Assembly (NCBI GenBank): GCA_041389565.1
Contig: JAWKRP010000006.1
Location: 62,001-126,000 of the forward strand
Reading direction: 5' to 3'
From: JACKEQ01 sp041389565
Lineage (GTDB): Bacteria > Myxococcota_A > UBA796 > GCA-2862545
DNA length: 64,000 nt
A program made the position numbers and the translations under genes. Under the pieces are notes generated by a model. The model had not been told where the DNA came from, ran no database searches, and was given only the letters and a program-made list of their open reading frames with translations. The first letter of the stretch is position 1. Every line of letters starts with the position of its first letter. Shown one piece after another: positions 1 to 9,645 of the stretch.

Positions 1-1
1 G

Positions 2-2635
2 CTCGCCGCGTCGCGCGGCACCTACGACCTCGGGCAGGCGCACCTCGAGGCGGATCTGCTCCGCGTCGCGCCCACGGCCCGCCTCGCGTGGGAGAGCCAG
101 GGTCCGGTCGTGCTCACCGTGGTCGATGGCGGTGTGCAGGACGCCTCGCTCGTGCTGAAGGGCCTGCAGGGCAACCTCGACGTGCAGGGCGACTTCGCGA
201 CCACCGGCACGCTCGACGGCACCGTGCGTCTCGACGCGTTCCAGCTCGACGTGCTCGCGGAGCTCTACCCCGACACCTTCCCGGGTCTGTCCGGGCTCGC
301 GACCCTCGACGCCACCGTGTCGGGCCCCGCGAGCGACCCCACGTTCACGGGCTCCACGGAGGTGACGGGCTTCTGGCTCGAAGACGTCGCGCGCTGGCTC
401 GACTTCGCGGGCACGTTCGATGTGCGGCACGGCGACGCCGACCTGCACCTCGGCATCGGCAGCGCCGGCGAGCCGCTCGCGACGGTCGACGGCATCCTGC
501 CCGTGCTGGCCGACCTCTCCGCGCAGCCCGGCCTCGATCCGTCCGGCCAGACCGAGCTCGTGCTCGTGCTGAAGCCCGGTCCGCTGGATCGCCTGGAGCA
601 CGTCACGACCACCGAGCTGGGCCTGCCGGAAGGGCAGATCAGCGCGCAGATCGTGCTCGACGGGCGGCTCGGCGACCCCGACCTCCGCGTGTCGGGCGTG
701 GTGGAGGGGCCCGTCGGAGGGTGGAGCGACGCCGGGCGCGTGGAGCTCGACCTGCGCCGGTCCGGAACCGACCTCGACCTGTGGGCCGACCTCCGCGAGG
801 GTCTCGCCGACCGGGTCCGCGTGACGGGGGGCGGGACGACCCGCATGGGCCAGGTGTTCGCGTCGGTGTTCGAGGGCACCGACATGCCCGACACCTCCGA
901 CCTCGAGCTGTGGCTCGACAACATGGCCGTCTCCGCGGTGCTGAACGGGCTTCCGGCCGACAGCATCGTCCGCGCCGGTGAGCTCGGGGTGCCCGCGGGC
1001 GGCGAGCTCGTCGGGGGCTTCACGGCGTCCGGCAGCCCCTGGACGCCCGAGATCGAGGGCGGGGTGCACTGGTTCCGTCCGGTGCTCGGCAACGAGGCGC
1101 TGGAGGGCGCGTACTTCTCGGTCCTCCCGAGCGACGCGGGGCTCGAGATCGACTCTGCGCTGTCGTTCGCCGGGGGAGACCTCACCGTGTCGGGGCCGCT
1201 CCCGATCCGCATCGATCTGCGCGAGGAGTCGTCCGAGTGGGCGATGGGGGAGCTGGGGCTCGAGATCGGCGGCTCGGGCGTGCCGCTCGGCCTGCTCTCG
1301 GTCGTCGACCGCGGGATCACCGACGCCAGCGGGCTCGCGTCGGTGGAGGGCACCATCCAGGGCACGTTCGCCGACCCCGTTCCCGACCTCACCGCGAAGA
1401 TCATCGACGGGGCGCTCACGTACACGCCCATGGGCCTGCGGGTGTTCGACATCCAGGGCGACCTCGGCGCGGGCCAGCGGCGCCTGAAGATCACCAAGCT
1501 CACGGCCGGCACGTCGCCCGTGAACCAGGTGGGCATCCTCGAGGACAAGAAGGGCAGCCGCATCCGCATCACGGGCGCTGCCAACCTCGAGAAGGGCGTG
1601 CCCACCGAGCTCTCCGCACGGGCCGTGCTCGACGACGCCTGGATCATGGGCACCTACGAGGCCGCGCTGCGGCTGGGCGGCGAGGTCGTGGTGAGCGGCG
1701 CGTGGCCCCACCTGAACGTGCTGACCCAGGGGAAGGACCTCGAGCTCGTGTCGGGGCGCATCATCTACAACTCCGACGCCGCGGCGGTGGCCGGGGCCCT
1801 GGAGCCGTCCGACCGCCTCGTGATCCATCGCGACGGCCAGCAGCGCCGTACCGAGCGCGTCGAGGAGCTCCCGATGTACGCCGACTTCAACGTCGACGTG
1901 GGCGTGGATCTCAACCGGAACCTCGAGGTCATCGCGGCCATCCCGTTCTTCGACGACCTCGGGAGCATCACCGCGAACCTCACGCGCGCGAACGCGGTGG
2001 CGCGGCTGGGCGGGAACCTCGACATCGCGCTGGACGCGAAGGGGAACCCGCTCCTGTCAGGCGAGGTGGACGTTGCCGACGGGTCCGTGCAGGTGCTGCG
2101 CACGCAGTTCAGCCTCGACGAGGGGCGCCTCGTGTTCCTCGGGGGCGACGTGGGGAACACGCCCATCGACATCTCGGGCTCGACCACCATCGAGGGCACG
2201 CCGGTCGAGCTGCAGATCAGCGGAACGGCCGACGAGCCGAAGCTGAAGACGACGGCGGAGGGCTTCGACGAGACGCAGGTGCTCGTGATGCTCGTCACGG
2301 GCCGGTCGCCCGACAGCCTGCGCGGCGATGCGTCCCGCGCGGCGCAGAGTGAGGCCGAAGCGCTGGCGGGCACGGCGGCGGCGCTCGTCGCGAGCTCCCT
2401 GTTGTCGGGGGCCGCGACGGGGGCGCTCACCATCGAGCCCGACGGCGGCATCCGGATCGGCGCGCCGTGGTCGTCGTCCGTGCTCACCCAGCTCGTGCTG
2501 CTGCCCCTGGCCGACCCGGGCGAGAATGTCGTGGCCTTCTCGCTCGAGTGGACGCTCGCGCGCCGCCTCCTGCTCGAGCTGGGCGCGGGCTCGACCTTCC
2601 AGTGGACCGATCTGTCGTGGGAGACGCGCTTCTGA
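2..2635 (+). CDS. TamB-like translocation/assembly protein, C-terminal part (5' truncated)
   Basis: The reading frame is open from the first bases of the window, so the start lies upstream; 877 residues are visible. The sequence is a long, low-complexity beta-rich repeat (alternating hydrophobic and Gly/Asp-rich stretches), as in TamB/AsmA-like proteins that span the periplasm and help deliver proteins or lipids to the outer membrane. The last 350 residues look like the conserved TamB C-terminal domain (DUF490): a GRIIYNSD stretch, LGGNLDIALDAKGNPLLSGE, and near the end a VLVMLVTGRSPDSLRG motif, which is typical. It is followed by a small Ala-rich segment and a terminal strand ending in F, as expected for a protein contacting a BamA-type partner. 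Its stop lies 3 bases from the convergent regulator gene. Family confidence is high; function is inferred. Confidence 0.85.
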   Translation, partial: LAASRGTYDLGQAHLEADLLRVAPTARLAWESQGPVVLTVVDGGVQDASLVLKGLQGNLDVQGDFATTGTLDGTVRLDAFQLDVLAELYPDTFPGLSGLATLDATVSGPASDPTFTGSTEVTGFWLEDVARWLDFAGTFDVRHGDADLHLGIGSAGEPLATVDGILPVLADLSAQPGLDPSGQTELVLVLKPGPLDRLEHVTTTELGLPEGQISAQIVLDGRLGDPDLRVSGVVEGPVGGWSDAGRVELDLRRSGTDLDLWADLREGLADRVRVTGGGTTRMGQVFASVFEGTDMPDTSDLELWLDNMAVSAVLNGLPADSIVRAGELGVPAGGELVGGFTASGSPWTPEIEGGVHWFRPVLGNEALEGAYFSVLPSDAGLEIDSALSFAGGDLTVSGPLPIRIDLREESSEWAMGELGLEIGGSGVPLGLLSVVDRGITDASGLASVEGTIQGTFADPVPDLTAKIIDGALTYTPMGLRVFDIQGDLGAGQRRLKITKLTAGTSPVNQVGILEDKKGSRIRITGAANLEKGVPTELSARAVLDDAWIMGTYEAALRLGGEVVVSGAWPHLNVLTQGKDLELVSGRIIYNSDAAAVAGALEPSDRLVIHRDGQQRRTERVEELPMYADFNVDVGVDLNRNLEVIAAIPFFDDLGSITANLTRANAVARLGGNLDIALDAKGNPLLSGEVDVADGSVQVLRTQFSLDEGRLVFLGGDVGNTPIDISGSTTIEGTPVELQISGTADEPKLKTTAEGFDETQVLVMLVTGRSPDSLRGDASRAAQSEAEALAGTAAALVASSLLSGAATGALTIEPDGGIRIGAPWSSSVLTQLVLLPLADPGENVVAFSLEWTLARRLLLELGAGSTFQWTDLSWETRF

Positions 2636-2638
2636 GCG

Positions 2639-4291
<1,653 letters not shown>

Positions 4292-4362
4292 GGGACCTCC
4301 TGCCCGGCGACCCAGCAAGCGCCGTGCCTCCGGCGGAGACGGGCTCGCGCGGGGGGAGCCCC

Positions 4363-4384
4363 GACGTTCGTCGGACGTTCGTCG
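4363..4384. repeat. Tandem 11-bp repeat, possible operator
   Basis: GACGTTCGTCG occurs twice without a gap (4363-4373 and 4374-4384). The period of 11 bp is about one helical turn, and each copy contains the arms CGACG/CGTCG. It sits in the 117-bp gap upstream of the FHA/sigma-54 regulator start and downstream of the 4409-4744 gene, so it could be a protein-binding site or a folded transcript. No binding protein is identified. Confidence 0.4.
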
Positions 4385-4408
4385 GGCCCCCGCCAGCGAG
4401 CGCGGGCA

Positions 4409-4744
4409 TCAGGCGACGGGCGCCCACAGGCCCGAGAGCAGCCACACGCTGGCGCCCATCGAGACGAACCCGGCGACGCGGTGCACGAGGTGCACGTCTT
4501 CCACGCCGAACAGCGCGACCACGCGGTCGGCCTTGGCGCGGTAGAGCGCGAAGTCGGTGAAGAACGTGGAGCAGACGGCCAGGTAGGTGCCGAGCCCGAA
4601 CAGCGCCGGGACCACGATGGACAGGCCGCTGTGGGTGCCGACCGGCATGGCCTGTGCGACCTCGAGCGCGCCGGCGATCACGAAGGCCGTCATGGCGGAG
4701 AAGGAGATGGCGTCGATGGGGCGGTTGGCGTCGGCGGCGTTCAC
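4409..4744 (-). CDS. Small hypothetical membrane protein
   Basis: A 111-residue protein with three likely membrane segments (about residues 15-33, 43-62 and 88-108), the second containing GLGTYLAVCSTFFTDFALYR. I do not recognise the family. The start is GTG at 4744, preceded by GAGGAG with a 10-base spacer. An AT-rich patch upstream (about 4785-4835), unusual in this GC-rich window, probably holds its promoter. It is followed after 117 bp by the FHA/sigma-54 regulator on the same strand. Product identity is open; a membrane location is the only inference. Confidence 0.7.
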   Translation of the reverse strand: MNAADANRPIDAISFSAMTAFVIAGALEVAQAMPVGTHSGLSIVVPALFGLGTYLAVCSTFFTDFALYRAKADRVVALFGVEDVHLVHRVAGFVSMGASVWLLSGLWAPVA

Positions 4745-4784
4745 TTTGTGTGGGCTCCTCTGGTTCGGGATGCTCCGTATGTAG

Positions 4785-4835
4785 CGGGTGCTGAAAATAC
4801 CGCAAGATAAAGGTTCAAACTAATTTTTGGCTCTC
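4785..4835 (-). promoter_or_regulatory. AT-rich promoter-like region upstream of 4409-4744
   Basis: Read on the minus strand this stretch contains TTGAAC, TTGCGG and TATTTT, and then TACATA about 16 bases after TTGCGG (the last overlapping positions just below 4785). It is conspicuously AT-rich against the surrounding sequence. The exact -35/-10 pairing cannot be settled by eye. Confidence 0.3.
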
Positions 4836-4890
4836 GCGACCTGGGGTGGCTCCCGACCCGTGTGTCGCGGACCTGTGCGCGGCGACCGGC

Positions 4891-4917
4891 GAAGAGGCCC
4901 GCGAACACGGGCTCTTC
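4891..4917 (-). terminator. Hairpin downstream of the aldo/keto reductase gene
   Basis: GAAGAG(4891-4896) pairs with CTCTTC(4912-4917), and CCCG(4898-4901) with CGGG(4908-4911), with one bulged G and a 6-base loop. It lies 65-90 bp beyond the stop of the reductase gene (stop at 4982). There is no T tract, so termination is only a suggestion. Confidence 0.4.
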
Positions 4918-4981
4918 GGGGTCGGCGTCGTGAGAGTCCCGAGACGCGCGGGCCGCACTCGGGGGCCGGTCGCGACGGGGA

Positions 4982-5965
4982 TCACCGCTCGCTGTCGAGG
5001 TGGGCCATCTGGGCGGCCATGTACCGGGTGCCCGTGATGGTCTCCGGTGACACCAGGGCCTCGAGCGCGTCGAGCACGTCGGCGGAGACTGGCTCGTGGA
5101 GCGCCTGCAGCGCATCGTCGACGTGCTTCGTGGTCTTGGCGCCGATCAGCGGCACGAGGGTGGGCTGGCGGGACAGGACCCAGCCCAGCGCGAGCTGTGC
5201 GGGGGTGCGGTCGGCCTGCTGGGCGAGGGCTGCGATCCGCTCGACGACCGTGGCGTTCTGGCGCTCGGCCTCCCCCGAGAACCGCGGCAACCACGCGCGG
5301 AAGTCGGTCTTGCCGGTAGGCTTGCTGCCGGTGAGCAGGCCGCGGCTGAACACCCCGTACAGGGTCGCGGACGCGCCGACCTCGTGCAGGGCCGGGAACA
5401 CGGTGTGCTCGGGCTTTCGGCTCGCGAGCGAGTACTCGATCTGCAGATCGACGATGGGACGGACGGCGGCCGCGCGTCGCACGGTGTCCGCGCCGACCTC
5501 GGACAGCCCGATGTGACGGACCCAGCCCGCATCGACGAGCTCACCGAGGCCTCCGACGGTCTCCTCGATGGGCAGGGAGGGATCGAGACGTGCCGGACGG
5601 TACACATCGATCGCATCGACCCCGAGCCGATCGAGGCTGTACGCGAGGAAGTTCCGGGATGCGACCGGGCGTGTGTCGATCCCGGTCCACCCGCCCGCGG
5701 GATCGCGGAGCGCCCCGTACTTCACGGAGATCTGCACGCGGTCGCGACGACCCGCGATCGCCCGACCGACCAGGCGCTCGTTGTGCCCCATCCCGTAGAA
5801 GTCGCCGGTGTCGAGCAGCGTGATGCCGCTGTCGATGGCGTGCTGGATGGTGCGGATGCTCTCGGCGTCGTCGGTGGGACCGTACATGCCGCTCATCGCC
5901 ATGCAGCCGAGGCCGATGCGATGGACGCGGGGACCGGTGGAACCGAGCTGGACTTCGTTGGACAT
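4982..5965 (-). CDS. Aldo/keto reductase family protein, catalytic His replaced by Ala
   Basis: A 327-residue NAD(P)H-dependent oxidoreductase fold. The family signature LLDTGDFYG carries the expected Asp52 and Tyr57, ISVKYG supplies the active-site Lys, and IGAKTTKHVDDAL near the C-terminus fits the cofactor-binding region. The segment where AKRs normally read HRxDP reads YRPARLDP here, so the tetrad His appears to be Ala125; the PIEETVGGLGELV stretch after it is otherwise canonical. This could alter activity or change substrate preference. The start is ATG 5965, with AGGAGG immediately upstream; the frame is open to 6034 without a better site. It is divergent from the LysR gene and shares a 71-bp control region with it, which suggests control by that regulator. 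Confidence 0.9.
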   Translation of the reverse strand: MSNEVQLGSTGPRVHRIGLGCMAMSGMYGPTDDAESIRTIQHAIDSGITLLDTGDFYGMGHNERLVGRAIAGRRDRVQISVKYGALRDPAGGWTGIDTRPVASRNFLAYSLDRLGVDAIDVYRPARLDPSLPIEETVGGLGELVDAGWVRHIGLSEVGADTVRRAAAVRPIVDLQIEYSLASRKPEHTVFPALHEVGASATLYGVFSRGLLTGSKPTGKTDFRAWLPRFSGEAERQNATVVERIAALAQQADRTPAQLALGWVLSRQPTLVPLIGAKTTKHVDDALQALHEPVSADVLDALEALVSPETITGTRYMAAQMAHLDSER

Positions 5966-6015
5966 GGGACCTCCTGGGTGAGGAAAAGGTACGGCGCCCC
6001 AAATCAGAAGACCAA

Positions 6016-6034
6016 GTGATACGATGCACGTCAC
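6016..6034. promoter_or_regulatory. LysR-type operator: GTGA-N11-TCAC dyad
   Basis: GTGA (6016-6019) and TCAC (6031-6034) form an inverted repeat separated by 11 bases. This is the T-N11-A architecture recognised by LysR-type regulators. It lies directly before the LysR start (6037) and about 50 bp upstream of the divergent reductase start, so it probably mediates autorepression and control of the reductase. Confidence 0.55.
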
Positions 6035-6036
6035 AC

Positions 6037-6948
6037 ATGAGCATTCTTTATGAGAGAGACCTCGACCTGAACCTGCTGCGGGTCTTCCTCGCCGTGGCGG
6101 ACACGGGAAGCGTCACCGAAGCGGCGAGCGTGCTGTACGTCACCCAGCCCGCCGTCAGCGCCGCGCTGCGCCGGCTCAGGGTCGCGCTCGGGGTCGACCT
6201 GTTCGTGCGCGAGGGTCGTGGGCTGGCCCTCACCGCGAGAGGACGGCGTCTGGCGGCGGAAGCCCGCCCGCACTTCGAGGGTCTGCTCGCCGCGGCCGTC
6301 GCGCCCGGCGAGATCGATCTCCGGGCGAGCGATCGGGTCGTGAGGCTCGGTCTGTCCGATGCGAACGAGAGCTGGCTGCTGCCCGGGCTGCTGGATGCGA
6401 TGGCCGCCGAAGCGCCTGCGATGTCGCTGGTCGTCGTGCCCGTCCAGTTCCGTACGGTGTTCCGGGCGCTCGAGACCGCCGAGGTCGACCTCGCGCTCAC
6501 CGTGGTCGACGACCTCCCGGTCGGCACGCTCCGCATGCCCCTGTTCCAGGGGCCGTTCCTCGCGGTGTTCGACCCCCGCCACGTCACCCTCGACGACCCC
6601 GCGACGCTCGAGGGCTACCTCGGCCACGACCACGTGATCGTCTCGTACAACGGCGACCGCCGCGGCATCGTCGAAGACCTGTACGGTCACCGGCGCCGCG
6701 TTCGAATCTCGGTGCCCACCTTCCACGCGATCGGCGCCCTGCTCGATGGGCGATCTCTCGTCGCGACCGTCCCGCGGGCGGTGGCCCGGGAGATCCGGTC
6801 CGTGCGTCCGCATCTCGCTGCCGTGCAGCTCCCGTTCGAGCTCGGCACCGTGCCCATGGAGATGGTGTGGCGGCGGGCCATCGACGACGACCCCGCCATC
6901 GCGTGGGTGCGCGCACAGGTCGAGCGCCTGGCCGGTGCGGTCGGCTAG
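6037..6948 (+). CDS. LysR-family transcriptional regulator
   Basis: A 303-residue protein. Residues about 8-65 form the N-terminal winged HTH typical of the family (LNLLRVFLAVADTGSVTEAA, then VTQPAVSAALRRLR, followed by LFVREGRGLALTARG). Residues about 85-300 are the periplasmic-binding-like co-inducer domain. ATG 6037 gives the standard short N-terminus; an in-frame GTG at 6016 would extend it by seven residues and would overlap the operator-like dyad. It is divergent from the aldo/keto reductase, the usual arrangement for a regulator and its target. The inducer is unknown. The kinase gene follows after a 59-bp gap on the same strand but is not obviously co-regulated. Confidence 0.93.
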   Translation: MSILYERDLDLNLLRVFLAVADTGSVTEAASVLYVTQPAVSAALRRLRVALGVDLFVREGRGLALTARGRRLAAEARPHFEGLLAAAVAPGEIDLRASDRVVRLGLSDANESWLLPGLLDAMAAEAPAMSLVVVPVQFRTVFRALETAEVDLALTVVDDLPVGTLRMPLFQGPFLAVFDPRHVTLDDPATLEGYLGHDHVIVSYNGDRRGIVEDLYGHRRRVRISVPTFHAIGALLDGRSLVATVPRAVAREIRSVRPHLAAVQLPFELGTVPMEMVWRRAIDDDPAIAWVRAQVERLAGAVG

Positions 6949-7007
6949 CGTCCGGTCCCGCGCGCGGCGGGGGTGACAGCGCCGGTCGGCCGTCGGATGA
7001 TGGGCCG

Positions 7008-8687
7008 ATGCAGGGTTCGGATCGCACGTTCGAGATCTCCGCGTGCCTCGGACGGGGCGGGTTCGGAGAGGTGTACCGGGCCCGGATGACCCGCGATGGC
7101 GGGCTCGTGGCGGATGTCGCCCTCAAGGTCCTGCGACGCGACATCGACGCCGACGGGCAGGCCGTGCAGCGCCTGCGCGACGAGGGGCGCCTGCTGTCCC
7201 AGCTCAACCACCCGTCGATCCTGAAGGTGCACGACCTCGTGGTGCTGGCGGGCCGGGTGTCGCTCGTCACGGAGTACGTCGACGGCGACGACCTGACCGC
7301 CTGCCTGAAGGAGCCCGCTCCCATCGGGCCGCGCGCGCTGTTCCAGGTGATCGCGCGCGTCGCGAGCGCCCTGGATGCCGCCTGGACCGCTCGTCCGCCC
7401 GGTGTGGACGCCCCCTTGCGCATGGTGCACCGCGACATCAAGCCGTCGAACATCCGGTTGTCGCGGCACGGCGACGTGAAGCTGCTCGACTTCGGGATCG
7501 CCCGCACCGACGCCGTGCAGCGCGAGGCCCGCACGCGCACCGACATGATGGTGGGGAGCCCGGCCTACATGGCGCCCGAGCGGTTCCTGGAGCGCCAGAT
7601 CCTGCTTGAGAGCGACGTGTTCTCGCTCGGCGCCGTGCTGTACGAGGGGCTCGGAGACGACCGGTTCTACGGGGATCTCCCGGTGCCCATGCAGGTCGGG
7701 CTCGCCGTGGACGACGAGCGGTACGCCACCTTCCTGGAGTCGCGGCTCGCGCTGCTCGACGTCCCGGACGACGTGCGCACGCTCCTCGCCAGCGCGCTCG
7801 CCTACGACGCCGCCGATCGCCCCACCCCCGTGGCGCTCGCGCGGGAGTGCGACGCGCTCGCGGATGCCCTGGGAGGGCCGAGCCTGGCGCGGTACTGCCG
7901 GGCTCGTGCGTGGTCGACGATGGCGTCGGTCGCGGGCGAGCTCGACGGGCACACGCTCCGGGAGGGGGAGGAGGAGCGTCCCGCTCCGCGTGCGCTGGCG
8001 CTGGTCGACCGCTCGGCCCCGACGCTCGAGACGCCCGCGCCCGTGCCGTTCCCGCAGCCCGACCGGGAGCCGCGCGATCGCGTCCGGGGTCCGGCGGAGC
8101 CCCGTCGTCGCGGGTCGTTCTGGGGGTGGGCCCTCGTCGGGGTCGGTGGGACCGGGGTGGTCGCGCTCGTGGCGGTCCTCGCGCTCAGCGTGCTCGGCGT
8201 CCTGACGCTGCCGTGGGCGTTCGGTCCGGCTGCGGTGGAGTCGGACGTCGCGACGGCGGCCGCCCCGGTCCCCGATCCTGCCCCCGCGCCGGTCCCCGAG
8301 CCGCCTCCGCCCGAGCCGGAGCCAGAGCCCGAGCCGGAGGCCGCGCCCGCGCCGGTCCCCACGAGCCGGCCATCGCCCCGACCCGCGCCCGCCCCGGTCG
8401 AAGCGCCTCCGCCGGACCCCCGGCCCGCTCCGACCCCAGTCGTCCCCGATCCCGTGCCCACCGGTCCCGCGCCGGGCCACATCCGCATGGAGGGCGAGGT
8501 GGTGGCGCTCGCGGTGGGCTCCGGAGGCTCGCACGTGCTGCCCGCGGATCTCGCGCCGGGTGTCTATCGGCTGCAGGCGAAGTACAACGGTCGCGACGCG
8601 GTGGACGCCGGGGAGCTCGTGGTGCGGAGCGGCCAGACGATCACCGTGAGCTGCTCGTCCCGGATGACCCGTTGCACCCAGAAGTGA
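7008..8687 (+). CDS. Membrane Ser/Thr protein kinase with Pro-rich linker and PEGA-like domain
   Basis: A 559-residue Hanks-type kinase. The catalytic domain (about 1-275) shows the Gly loop GRGGFGEV, VALKVL with Lys about 39, HRDIKPSN with catalytic Asp about 143, DFG about 161, and GSPAYMAPE of the activation segment. A membrane helix follows at about 375-400 (LVGVGGTGVVALVAVLALS), then a Pro-Glu/Ala-Pro-rich linker (415-485) and a C-terminal beta domain (about 490-559) resembling PEGA surface domains. So the kinase is cytoplasmic and the tail periplasmic. The start at ATG 7008 fits the usual position of the Gly loop; no clear Shine-Dalgarno is visible. The next gene begins 7 bases after the stop and encodes an exported protein that may share the pathway. 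Confidence 0.93.
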   Translation: MQGSDRTFEISACLGRGGFGEVYRARMTRDGGLVADVALKVLRRDIDADGQAVQRLRDEGRLLSQLNHPSILKVHDLVVLAGRVSLVTEYVDGDDLTACLKEPAPIGPRALFQVIARVASALDAAWTARPPGVDAPLRMVHRDIKPSNIRLSRHGDVKLLDFGIARTDAVQREARTRTDMMVGSPAYMAPERFLERQILLESDVFSLGAVLYEGLGDDRFYGDLPVPMQVGLAVDDERYATFLESRLALLDVPDDVRTLLASALAYDAADRPTPVALARECDALADALGGPSLARYCRARAWSTMASVAGELDGHTLREGEEERPAPRALALVDRSAPTLETPAPVPFPQPDREPRDRVRGPAEPRRRGSFWGWALVGVGGTGVVALVAVLALSVLGVLTLPWAFGPAAVESDVATAAAPVPDPAPAPVPEPPPPEPEPEPEPEAAPAPVPTSRPSPRPAPAPVEAPPPDPRPAPTPVVPDPVPTGPAPGHIRMEGEVVALAVGSGGSHVLPADLAPGVYRLQAKYNGRDAVDAGELVVRSGQTITVSCSSRMTRCTQK

Positions 8688-8694
8688 GCCCCCG

Positions 8695-9606
8695 TTGGGC
8701 CTGATCCCCCTGTTCGCACTGCTCGCCTCGGCCTGGGCGTGTCCGCCGACCGCGGACGACGTGCAGCGCGCGCGTGCCGCGTTCGACGACGCGGAGATCG
8801 AGCAGGCGGCGAACATCCTCGCGGGCACGGTCGAGAACCTGGGGTGCCAGACCCAAGTGGTCGATGGCGGGGTGCTGCTCGAGCTCTACCGGCTCGACGG
8901 GCTCGTGGCGCTGTCGCGGATGGACACGAAGGCGGCCGTCTACGCGACGATCCGCGCGGTGACGGTGGACCCCAACGCGACCCCGCCGCGCTCGTACGGT
9001 CCCGAGCTCGCGGAGCTCCACCGCACGTGGTCGGACCGCCTGCGCACGTCGACCTCCACCGTCGGGGTGAAGGGCGGCGGGGGGGTGTGGCTCGACGGTC
9101 AGGCCATGCTGCACGGGTCGACGCGGGTCGTGCTCCAGGGCGAGCACCTCCTCCAGATCGACGTGAACGGCGAGCTCGCGTCGACCGTCATGGACGTCAC
9201 CGGCGATGTGGTCGTGGACACGGGGGTCCCGGGGCCTCCGGGGGTCCCGGGGCCCGTGATGCCGGCGCCGATCGGTCCGGTGCCCGTGCCCCAGCCGGTC
9301 GTGCCGATGCCGGTGCCCGAGCCGGTCGTGCCGAACCCGAGGCCCGAGCCCCTCGATCCGGACCGTCCGGGGCGTCGTCGTCCGACCGCGCTGTGGGTGG
9401 CGGGGGGCGCGGCGCTCGTCGCGGGCGGAGCCGCGCTCGGCTGGGCGACCTACCAGGACGAGGTGGTGTTCCCGAAGCGGCAGTTCCCCGATCCCGCGTC
9501 CGTCGACCGCGCGGCGGGTCAGATCCGCGTCGCGTACGGCACGGGCTACGGGCTCGTGGGTGTCGGCGGGGTGCTGCTGGTCACGAACGCGATCGGCTTC
9601 CGCTGA
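8695..9606 (+). CDS. Exported hypothetical protein downstream of kinase
   Basis: A 303-residue protein of no recognised family. It has an N-terminal signal-like segment (LIPLFALLASAWA), an alpha-helical, possibly TPR-like region (about 20-120, including DAEIEQAANILAGTVENLGC), a beta-rich segment (about 120-180), a Pro-Val-rich linker (about 180-230) and two hydrophobic stretches near 236-255 and 282-300. The start codon is TTG at 8695, chosen because it gives the signal sequence and lies 7 bases after the kinase stop; this is uncertain. Tight linkage to the kinase, and the shared theme of Pro-rich linker plus beta domain, suggest a common envelope role (inference). Confidence 0.65.
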   Translation: MGLIPLFALLASAWACPPTADDVQRARAAFDDAEIEQAANILAGTVENLGCQTQVVDGGVLLELYRLDGLVALSRMDTKAAVYATIRAVTVDPNATPPRSYGPELAELHRTWSDRLRTSTSTVGVKGGGGVWLDGQAMLHGSTRVVLQGEHLLQIDVNGELASTVMDVTGDVVVDTGVPGPPGVPGPVMPAPIGPVPVPQPVVPMPVPEPVVPNPRPEPLDPDRPGRRRPTALWVAGGAALVAGGAALGWATYQDEVVFPKRQFPDPASVDRAAGQIRVAYGTGYGLVGVGGVLLVTNAIGFR

Positions 9607-9645
9607 CGCGCTTGCCCCGGGTCCCTCCGGTCGATAGCCGGCGCC

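Noticed and set aside
8300..8480. Repeat array in the kinase gene
   Set aside because: The periodicity reflects Pro-Glu and Ala-Pro codons in a linker rather than a DNA element.
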